This document shows positions 1 to 5,362 of a stretch of 7,586 bases of DNA, one piece after another. Below the pieces are notes generated by a model, which did no database searches, had not been told where the DNA came from, and saw only the letters and a program-made list of their open reading frames with translations. Source of the stretch: Desulfurococcales archaeon (GTDB lineage Archaea; Thermoproteota; Thermoprotei_A; Sulfolobales; Desulfurococcaceae). Position 1 is the stretch's first letter, and each line of letters starts with the position of its first letter. The stretch lies in assembly GCA_015522345.1 (NCBI GenBank), contig WAML01000042.1, positions 1 through 7,586 on the forward strand, in the 5' to 3' direction. The translations under genes and the position numbers were made by a program.

Positions 1-37
1 AACCATATCCGCACCCGTTTCAGAAAAGTAAGTTATA

Positions 38-130
38 CTAGGAAAAGAATAATATAAATAGGATCGAGACAATTATTGCCGCTTTTAGTTCATCTTTTTC
101 CCACTTGCATGGGTCGTATCCTGGTCCCAT
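38..130 (-). CDS. Candidate 30-residue membrane microprotein
   Basis: This is a short minus-strand frame that begins with ATG at 130 and ends at TAG (38-40). The N-terminal half is polar and includes MGPGYDPC, then KWEKDELK; the C-terminal half (about residues 17-29) is a run of Ala, Ile, Val, Leu and Phe long enough to dip into or nearly cross a membrane. An AAGG stretch about 8 bases before the ATG could serve as a weak ribosome binding site, and AT-rich TATA-like sequence lies upstream (around 162-169 and 189-215). The frame stays open for ten codons before the ATG but has no other start. I do not recognise a family. The amphipathic layout (Gly/Pro/Cys head, charged linker, hydrophobic tail) looks more like a real small protein than random AT-rich translation, but a frame this short can arise by chance. 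Only conservation of the frame in relatives would settle it. Confidence 0.4.
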   Translation of the reverse strand: MGPGYDPCKWEKDELKAAIIVSILFILFFS

Positions 131-288
131 TAGTCTAACCTTCGAAGACTTGTCTCTATACTATAATTTGTCCAAGTCCTTGAAGTGTTTATTAATTGTT
201 GTAGAAATATATTTCACGAGAATTATGGAGTAATGTTCAAGCCAAGCGTATTAAATGGCTTATATTTTTAGATACTATTTGTCTTGAG
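131..288. other. Intergenic region with AT-rich palindrome
   Basis: This gap separates the unrecognised 206-residue gene from the candidate microprotein, both on the minus strand. It holds a perfect 12-base palindrome GAAATATATTTC at 204-215, which read on the minus strand could also be a TATA box, and a 6-bp inverted repeat AAGCCA/TGGCTT (239-244 with 256-261, loop of 11). No T run follows the repeat on the minus strand, so it is not a clear terminator. I see no RNA gene here. Confidence 0.3.
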
Positions 289-909
289 CTATATTCCGAG
301 ACACCTATTAATACCCATAATACTTACGTCGAGTACTTCAGATATTTTCCGAGGTGCTATATGTTCTTTGTCGATGCATACTCCTATAGATATATCTTTG
401 TCTTTCTCGCTTTCTCTTACTATTTTTAAACCAACTAGTTTACCGTATCCTCTAGTGAGTACTATTGGTGATAATTCTATGTATAGTCTATGGGCTATCT
501 TAATTAATTCGAAAACCCATTGTGGAATTTCTTTCTTGCCATAGATTCTAGCTAATAGTGTTGCAACACTACTATATCGGGGGTTTTTAACCATTCTGTA
601 CGCGAGTTTATAGGGGTGGGGATTGCTTTTTAATAGAATTATAGTCCTAGGATCAACTATGTCTATAAGCATTTCCACAGGCTTATCCCATTGCTCATAG
701 AATCTAGTTCTTGAAAACCATAGTCCTTTGCCGCAGGTGTCAACTAGTATTTTGAAATAATGTGTAAAACCCATGGATCTATTGGGTATTAGTATTAGCG
801 TCCATTTATCAACTACTATACTACTATAATCTATATCGCTAGAAGCAATACTTGGCACAATTACTTCAAAGCCGCCAACATTCACTAGTACAATCCCTTG
901 CTTGGCCAT
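289..909 (-). CDS. Conserved-looking hypothetical protein, 206 residues
   Basis: I do not recognise this protein. It has 206 residues, is soluble and mixed alpha/beta in appearance, with alternating hydrophobic strands at the N-terminus (GIVLVNVGGFEVIVPS, about 5-20), a Trp/Arg-rich middle (WFSRTRFYEQW, about 64-74), and a helical stretch near 120-145. There is no signal peptide, membrane segment, zinc-binding cysteine cluster or nucleotide-binding loop. The ATG at 909 is well supported: a full GGAGG ribosome binding site (916-920) sits 6 bases before it. Because a leader is needed for that site, transcription probably starts upstream, either by read-through from the flippase-like gene 89 bases away or from an AT-rich box near 981-994. 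The TATA-like ATATATAA at 931-938 is too close to leave the ribosome binding site in the message. It may be a lineage-specific crenarchaeal protein. Confidence 0.8.
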   Translation of the reverse strand: MAKQGIVLVNVGGFEVIVPSIASSDIDYSSIVVDKWTLILIPNRSMGFTHYFKILVDTCGKGLWFSRTRFYEQWDKPVEMLIDIVDPRTIILLKSNPHPYKLAYRMVKNPRYSSVATLLARIYGKKEIPQWVFELIKIAHRLYIELSPIVLTRGYGKLVGLKIVRESEKDKDISIGVCIDKEHIAPRKISEVLDVSIMGINRCLGI

Positions 910-915
910 TCAAAA

Positions 916-920
916 CCTCC
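916..920 (-). promoter_or_regulatory. Ribosome binding site GGAGG
   Basis: On the minus strand GGAGG lies 6 bases before the ATG at 909. It is the strongest Shine-Dalgarno match in the window, fixes the start of the 206-residue protein and implies a leadered message. Confidence 0.75.
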
Positions 921-998
921 TCGCTATACATTATATATTGTTTTTCTATTCATTAATTTACGTTATCACTACACAATATGATATAATATTATATAGAT

Positions 999-1970
999 TT
1001 ATTTCGTACGCACACTTTTCTTATCAAGCTTCTTTTTCATCTTAATAAATGCTATCAATCCTAGAAGAACTGTGTATGTATACATAAAGACTCTGATAGC
1101 AATTACAGCATGTGGATCAAGAGTTATTGTGAGACCATATTCGACAGTAGCTGCTCCACCAGGAGATGGAAGAGCTCCTAGAGTTAAGGAAAAAACATAT
1201 CCAGTAAAGGCCTCGATAAACGATAGTGTTGTATATTGTAGACTTATATAGTATACAACAAGTATTGTTAGTAAGTGGCTGGCTATAGTTGTAGCTATTA
1301 TTAATGCTAAAATCCGTAGATTCAAGCTCCTCGACTTAAGCATTTTCAAAGAATTAATAAATGGATAGTAATGTCTAGAAATCCACGATGGCAGATGCTT
1401 TAGTATCTTCTCAAAAAATCTATTAACTATAGAATTCTCGGACATCATGCCAGCCAATATATAAGTCCATATAAATAACACAAATACAGCTATCAATATA
1501 ACTGGTATTGATAATGGAAGATATTTTAACGAGTATACAAGAGAGAAAACATTAATGAAAATTATATCAATATAGAGCTCCATAATAGCTATTGCAAATG
1601 TACTAGATAGTGAACAACGAGATTTAACTGTCAAGTAATATGCTCTAGCAGGTTCTCCACCCATAGCAGAAGGTGTTAAATAAGCAACTAATCCACCTAT
1701 TAATCTAGCGTAGAAATAGTCAATTAAAGATAGTTTTTCATCACATATAGTAGTATGGAGTAGTAACAGCCTATATGCTGATAAAAGCCAGGAGAGAGTA
1801 TACAATGATATAACTAAGAGTAAAGTATATGGATTAAATTTAAGTATGAGCCTAGGGTCTATTTGGAAATACCATGCATAAGCTATTATTATAGATACAA
1901 CAATAGTTACCGTTATAACTATGCTTTTAGGAGATAGCTTTACTTCCTCAATAGATTCCACTTCATCCAC
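999..1970 (-). CDS. Flippase-like integral membrane protein (UPF0104 / LPG synthase TM family)
   Basis: This 323-residue protein has about eight hydrophobic segments (roughly 16-33, 49-71, 85-103, 124-147, 152-173, 218-243, 251-268, 288-309). Two stretches are typical of the UPF0104 / lysylphosphatidylglycerol-synthase transmembrane family (PF03706): TPSAMGGEPARAYYL (99-113), and LPSPGGAATVEYGL (267-280). The family is made of polytopic membrane proteins linked to lipid or lipid-linked glycan movement or lipid modification; archaeal members have no defined substrate, so the role is inferred only as membrane lipid or glycolipid handling. The C-terminus is basic (KMKKKLDKK), consistent with a cytoplasmic end. 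The start is a GTG (1968-1970), the only reasonable start before the first membrane segment. It lies 9 bases after the Sua5/YrdC stop codon, so the two are almost certainly cotranscribed and perhaps translationally coupled. No catalytic domain follows the membrane part. Confidence 0.85.
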   Translation of the reverse strand: MDEVESIEEVKLSPKSIVITVTIVVSIIIAYAWYFQIDPRLILKFNPYTLLLVISLYTLSWLLSAYRLLLLHTTICDEKLSLIDYFYARLIGGLVAYLTPSAMGGEPARAYYLTVKSRCSLSSTFAIAIMELYIDIIFINVFSLVYSLKYLPLSIPVILIAVFVLFIWTYILAGMMSENSIVNRFFEKILKHLPSWISRHYYPFINSLKMLKSRSLNLRILALIIATTIASHLLTILVVYYISLQYTTLSFIEAFTGYVFSLTLGALPSPGGAATVEYGLTITLDPHAVIAIRVFMYTYTVLLGLIAFIKMKKKLDKKSVRTK

Positions 1971-1979
1971 CAGTACTAG

Positions 1980-2612
1980 TTAGTGAAGACTCTTGAAGAC
2001 TCTAGGATCGATTGCACCTGCACGTATTATTTTAAAAGGTTTTACAGTAGCATCTATAACAGTTGAAGGAACACCTATAGGTGCTGTACCTGAGTCAATA
2101 TAGAGGTCTACTCGTTCTCCAAGTTGCTGATAGGCTTCATTAATATTTCTAGCGGGTTTTAAACCACTTATATTAGCACTAGTACCAGTGACTAGGCCGC
2201 CTAGGCCTTCAGCAATTTTTCTAGGTAATGGTGATGCAGGTATTCTAAACCCTACTTTATATGTGCCTAAATGCACGAGTTTTGAAATAGGAGAATTCTT
2301 GCTTATATCCAGTATTACTGTTATAGGGCCAGGCCATATTTTTTCTAGTAAATCTTCAACTACTTTATCTCTCACTATTGCATGTTCTAATATAGCGTCT
2401 AAATTACTGGCTAGTAAAGGAATGGGTTTCTCCTTCCTTTCTTTTACTCGATATACTTTCTCAACACATTCGTCTCTAAAAGGATCAGCAAATACACCAT
2501 AGAGGGTATCAGTAACTCCAACTAAAACACGGCATTCTCTAATATATTCTATAGCTATATTAATAACGTCTTTAGATGGAACCATATAGCTTGCAGTAAT
2601 AATCTCTACCAT
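1980..2612 (-). CDS. Threonylcarbamoyl-AMP synthase, single-domain Sua5/YrdC family
   Basis: The enzyme uses threonine, bicarbonate and ATP to make threonylcarbamoyl-AMP, which the archaeal KEOPS/Kae1 machinery transfers to A37 of ANN-decoding tRNAs (t6A). Family signatures are plain (numbering from the ATG at 2612): VTDTLYG (33-39), the basic KERKEKP (57-63), WPGP (93-96), RIPA (123-126), the hallmark SANISG (145-150) and STVID (183-187). At about 210 residues it is a YrdC domain alone; archaeal Sua5 proteins often carry an additional C-terminal Sua5 domain and reach about 340 residues, so this one has the bacterial YrdC/TsaC-like architecture. A GTG four codons upstream (2624) would extend it, but ATG 2612 has GGTG 6 bases before it, so I prefer ATG. 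A TATA box at 2669-2676 would give a leader of about 35 bases. The flippase-like gene follows after 9 bases. Confidence 0.92.
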   Translation of the reverse strand: MVEIITASYMVPSKDVINIAIEYIRECRVLVGVTDTLYGVFADPFRDECVEKVYRVKERKEKPIPLLASNLDAILEHAIVRDKVVEDLLEKIWPGPITVILDISKNSPISKLVHLGTYKVGFRIPASPLPRKIAEGLGGLVTGTSANISGLKPARNINEAYQQLGERVDLYIDSGTAPIGVPSTVIDATVKPFKIIRAGAIDPRVFKSLH

Positions 2613-2668
2613 GGCAAGCACCACTTTATATCCTAGTTATATCTTATTAGTTCTATGAAAACTATTTT

Positions 2669-2676
2669 TATTTATA
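2669..2676 (-). promoter_or_regulatory. TATA box for the leftward Sua5/YrdC operon
   Basis: The minus strand reads TATAAATA here, in an AT-rich stretch. Initiation about 26 bases downstream would fall near 2646, leaving a leader of roughly 35 bases that includes the GGTG before ATG 2612. A weaker AGATATAA-type box at about 2636-2645 is closer but would exclude the ribosome binding site. Confidence 0.5.
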
Positions 2677-2748
2677 TTCATTCATTAGGATCAGGTATAC
2701 TAATAATAGATCTACTGGACTAAATAATTATGTAATTAAAACGTTGAA

Positions 2749-2756
2749 TATATAAA
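2749..2756 (+). promoter_or_regulatory. TATA box for the rightward aRF1 gene
   Basis: TATATAAA in an AT-rich, purine-flanked context. A start about 26 bases downstream would be near 2779, giving a leader of about 38 bases to ATG 2817 (or about 66 to TTG 2845). This fits a leadered message using the GAGGT-type sites at 2804-2816. Confidence 0.55.
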
Positions 2757-2802
2757 TCTGGTAAAAGATTTAGTAAAGACTAGCGAGGAAAGTTAAATAA
2801 AA

Positions 2803-2828
2803 AGAGGTTTTGAGGTATGAGTTTTTAG
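2803..2828 (+). promoter_or_regulatory. aRF1 leader: two ribosome binding sites and three-codon frame ending TTT TAG C
   Basis: AGAGGT (2803-2808) lies 8 bases before ATG 2817 and a second GAGGT (2812-2816) abuts it. The ATG opens the frame ATG AGT TTT TAG (2817-2828), followed by C. The five Ts at 2822-2826 would allow a Phe-tRNA on TTT (2823-2825) to slip one base forward onto TTT (2824-2826) and enter the aRF1 frame at AGC. It may instead be a three-codon upstream ORF, a relic, or the result of a one-base T-run error. Confidence 0.5.
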
Positions 2829-2844
2829 CTATAATGAAGAATAT

Positions 2845-3942
2845 TTGAAGAAATTAAAAGTTGATAGACTACAGCTTAAAAGAATAATCCAGGAGTTAAA
2901 GAAGTGGAGTGCCCCCGCTACAGTACTTTTAAGCCTATATATACCACCTGGAAGACCTATGAGCGATGTACTTAGCCTACTAAGACAAGAATATGCTATA
3001 ACAGATAATATAAAGCTCAAAAAGACTAGAACAGCTGTACAAAGAGCATTATCAGCCGCTATGGATAGACTGAGTAAAATACCTAAGGTACCAGATAACG
3101 GATTAGCACTATTTTGTGGAGAAGACATGGACACAGGAGACTTTATATGTATAATGTTTATTCCGCCAGAAAAAGTTCCAGTATTCTTCTATAGAACAGA
3201 CAAGTACTTTCATACAGAATTCTTAGAAGATATGGTTGTAGAAAGCAATCTTGTTGGACTAATTATAGTTGAAAGAGATGCTGCAACAATAGGTTTGTTG
3301 AAAGGTAGTAGACTAGAGGTACTAGAGGAGTTAGAAGACTATATTCCAGGAAAACATCATCGTGGAGGACAGAGTCAGAGACGTTTTGATAGAATAATTG
3401 AGCAAATGGTCCATGAATTCTATAAACGTGTAGCAGAACATGCAAAAAGGCATTTTGAGCCACTAATACAGCAAGGCAAACTAAAAGCCATTTTATTAGG
3501 AGGACCAGCGTACTCTAAATATGATTTCTTGGAAGGGGACTATCTAGATTATAGATTAAAGCGTCTTGTACTACCAAAACTAGTCGATGTAGCATATCAA
3601 GGCGAGATAGGATTAAGAGAAATGGTTATGAAAGCAGGTGATATATTAAAGGAGCAAATGTATGTTGATGCATTGAAGGCTGTTGAAGAATTCAAGCTTC
3701 ACTTAGCTAAAGACGATGGATTAGTAATATATGGAGATGAAGAAGTTAAACAAGCCTTAGACATGGGAGCTGTTAAAATACTAATAATAGATGAAACTAG
3801 AGAAGACGCGCATGAGTGGATCGAATACGCTAAAAAGAGAGGTGCAAAACCAGTACTATTAAGTGATGATATACCCGAAGGAGCGTGGATTAAGAAGACC
3901 TTTGGAGGAATAGTAGGTATACTACGGTATAGAATATATTAG
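2845..3942 (+). CDS. prf1: Archaeal class I peptide chain release factor aRF1
   Basis: The protein recognises stop codons in the ribosomal A site and triggers peptide release; it is the archaeal relative of eRF1 and also a partner of ABCE1 in ribosome recycling. Domain 1 has SLYIPPGRP (30-38), NIKL (55-58) where euryarchaeal and eukaryotic proteins have NIKS, and YRTDKYF (116-122) in place of YxCxxxF. Domain 2 has the catalytic GGQ (174-176) within PGKHHRGGQSQRR. Domain 3 ends in TFGGIVGILRYRIY as in eRF1. At 365 residues it is shorter than Pyrococcus aRF1 (about 415) and lacks the CxxC zinc module. The TTG at 2845 is the only start in this frame after the TGA at 2818-2820; it has no good ribosome binding site, while an out-of-frame ATG at 2817 has two. 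The frame is open from 2821, so a +1 shift at TTT TAG C would add MSFSYNEEY ahead of residue 1. Length from TTG matches the Pyrococcus N-terminus, so both readings remain possible. Confidence 0.95.
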   Translation: MKKLKVDRLQLKRIIQELKKWSAPATVLLSLYIPPGRPMSDVLSLLRQEYAITDNIKLKKTRTAVQRALSAAMDRLSKIPKVPDNGLALFCGEDMDTGDFICIMFIPPEKVPVFFYRTDKYFHTEFLEDMVVESNLVGLIIVERDAATIGLLKGSRLEVLEELEDYIPGKHHRGGQSQRRFDRIIEQMVHEFYKRVAEHAKRHFEPLIQQGKLKAILLGGPAYSKYDFLEGDYLDYRLKRLVLPKLVDVAYQGEIGLREMVMKAGDILKEQMYVDALKAVEEFKLHLAKDDGLVIYGDEEVKQALDMGAVKILIIDETREDAHEWIEYAKKRGAKPVLLSDDIPEGAWIKKTFGGIVGILRYRIY

Positions 3943-4039
3943 CTAGAACATCCTGGAAAATCTTTTAACCCACGAAAACAATATAATTACATGATACAGA
4001 AACTCTATTTTAGTTCTATAAATTATTTTGGTGGAAATC
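3943..4039 (+). promoter_or_regulatory. Gap between aRF1 and the ~105-residue gene
   Basis: This AT-rich gap holds a short T-rich stretch (TCTTTTAA, about 3959-3966) that might help end the aRF1 transcript, a possible TATA-like AATATAATT near 3980-3988, and GGTGG at 4030-4034, the ribosome binding site of the next gene. No RNA-like structure is visible. Confidence 0.3.
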
Positions 4040-4357
4040 TTGGCTCCAAAACCCTCTCTAACTCCTTTAGAAAAACAAGAACTCGTTAAATTAATTGTCC
4101 AAGCTGGACTAGAGGAAGATTTTCTAAAATGGCTTGAACAACAAGGATATAAATACTTTTTTGGGAGGCTAGATAATATACCCGACGAACTTATTGAAGC
4201 ATACGTTAAAGAAAGGAAACTAATGGACTTAGGAGAAAATGAATATGATATATACTACGAACTAGGCGATGTAGAGCCAGATACTAAGAGAAATGTTATT
4301 CCATCTAAGAAATCTTCTCCATCTAGAGTAAAGAAGCAATTATTACCTTCTTTTTAA
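4040..4357 (+). CDS. Small charged hypothetical protein, ~105 residues
   Basis: I do not recognise this protein. The first ~65 residues look like a compact helical domain (PLEKQELVKLIVQAGLEE, then FLKWLEQQGYKYFFGRL), followed by an acidic stretch (MDLGENEYDIYYELGDVEPD) and a Ser/Lys-rich, probably disordered tail that ends in KKQLLPSF. There is no membrane segment or cysteine motif. The start is uncertain: TTG 4028 and GTG 4031 are in frame, but GGTGG at 4030-4034 sits 5 bases before TTG 4040, a typical crenarchaeal arrangement, so I start it there (protein begins M-APKPSLTP). It lies 97 bases after aRF1 and 97 before the TIM-barrel gene in the same direction, so it may be cotranscribed or separately promoted. 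A small adaptor or nucleic-acid-associated role would be a guess. Confidence 0.7.
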   Translation: MAPKPSLTPLEKQELVKLIVQAGLEEDFLKWLEQQGYKYFFGRLDNIPDELIEAYVKERKLMDLGENEYDIYYELGDVEPDTKRNVIPSKKSSPSRVKKQLLPSF

Positions 4358-4454
4358 CTTAGGAAATTCTCTAATTCTCTAAATTATATTTCTAGGAGTG
4401 TCTAATAAGTAAATATTATTATTTTTATCCACGATTATATTCTTAGGTGTGAGC
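4358..4454 (+). promoter_or_regulatory. Gap with promoter-like AT run and GGTG site
   Basis: The gap has a direct repeat ATTCTCTA (twice, about 4366-4381), an AT-rich run (about 4410-4430) containing TTTTTATCC that could act as a TATA element, and GGTG at 4446-4449, 5 bases before ATG 4455. No stem-loop or RNA gene is apparent. Confidence 0.35.
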
Positions 4455-5336
4455 ATGTTATTGTTCGACTGGGGCACGTATAATGCATTGAGTAGTTTAT
4501 CTAAAGCTGCAACATTAGGTATGAAGTTAACAGAGATACCGCCAAGGGATTTTTCCAGACGATCACGTGGAGTAGAATATTTTTCTATGTATAGAGATTT
4601 CTCGAGTAAAGTATTTACAACAATAACTGCACATGCACCATACTATAATATTGTTAGTGATAGCCCTTATGTAACAGAGAGAGTTTTTCGAGTTATGAAG
4701 AATGCTCTGAAAATGTCTGCTGAAGCAGGTGCTGAAATATTTAATCTCCATATAGGCTGGAGAATATACATGGATCAACGAGATCTGGATGCTGTAGTTG
4801 ATTTTATAAAGAAGTTATTAAAGGAAGCTCCTGAAAACATGTACATTAGCCTCGAAACAACATATACGAGAAGACAAATAGGTAGTTTAAATGAGATCAA
4901 GTCTATAATAGAAGCTGTTGGTAGTAACAAAATCATACCTAGTCTCCAGTTAGAAAACGTATTTATGTATGAAACTAATGTTGATCAAACCGGCAACTTT
5001 ATTGAAGCAGATAAGAAAGTTACAGTAGACTTCTGGCTTGATAAATTAAGGAAAGCTCTGGAAATGAGCCATGGATTCTTAAGTCTTAGATTTAGTCAAG
5101 TTACAGGTATATTCTTTGGGAGAAGGTTATTAAAGAAGAGAGTGCCATTAGGCAAGGGATACCCAAGTCTTGAAGTACTAGCTGAAGCTCTAGCTAAATT
5201 CATGGTAGAAGAAGTCAGGAACAAAGGAATAGAAGTTAGAATGCACATAATATACACGGGTCCGCCAGAAACTAAGTATGAAGACACTATAACGTTATAC
5301 GCAGAAATAATGAAGAGAGTTATAAGGTATCTCTAA
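4455..5336 (+). CDS. Xylose isomerase-like TIM barrel, divergent endonuclease IV relative
   Basis: The 293-residue protein has the pattern of the AP endonuclease 2 / xylose isomerase-like barrel (PF01261). Numbering from ATG 4455: AHAPYYNI (59-66) matches the strand carrying His69 of E. coli Nfo, NLHIGW (97-102) that of His109, and SLETTYTRRQIGSLNE (132-147) that of Glu145, including the downstream G..N. The second half departs from Nfo: PSLQLEN (162-168) stands where Nfo has IDTCH, and LSLRFSQ and LLKKRVPLGKGYPSL replace the stretches with His216, Asp229 and His231. By my alignment only three metal ligands remain, so a canonical trinuclear-zinc AP endonuclease is doubtful; another hydrolase, lyase or isomerase role is possible. 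ATG 4455 is preferred over GTG 4449 because GGTG lies 5 bases before it. The helicase begins 26 bases downstream, which suggests cotranscription and perhaps joint work on damaged DNA. Confidence 0.85.
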   Translation: MLLFDWGTYNALSSLSKAATLGMKLTEIPPRDFSRRSRGVEYFSMYRDFSSKVFTTITAHAPYYNIVSDSPYVTERVFRVMKNALKMSAEAGAEIFNLHIGWRIYMDQRDLDAVVDFIKKLLKEAPENMYISLETTYTRRQIGSLNEIKSIIEAVGSNKIIPSLQLENVFMYETNVDQTGNFIEADKKVTVDFWLDKLRKALEMSHGFLSLRFSQVTGIFFGRRLLKKRVPLGKGYPSLEVLAEALAKFMVEEVRNKGIEVRMHIIYTGPPETKYEDTITLYAEIMKRVIRYL

Positions 5337-5362
5337 AACACATACATTGGACGGCCATAGTC

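Noticed and set aside
239..261. AAGCCA/TGGCTT inverted repeat as terminator of the 206-residue gene
   Set aside because: Six pairs with an 11-base loop and no T run after it on the minus strand; T-rich sequence follows only on the plus strand, where no gene ends.
284..544. Plus-strand frame of 86 codons
   Set aside because: It is antisense to the 206-residue gene, which has the strong ribosome binding site; the Ser/Leu-rich translation is typical of a shadow frame.
981..994. Perfect 14-base palindrome ATATAATATTATAT
   Set aside because: Purely A/T and thus expected often in this composition; at most it contributes a TATA-like promoter for the downstream minus-strand gene.
2829..3134. Minus-strand frame of 101 codons inside aRF1
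   Set aside because: It is antisense to well-conserved aRF1 domain 1 and has no independent coding evidence; other long antisense frames at 2188-2502, 3263-3463 and 6469-6795 are rejected for the same reason.
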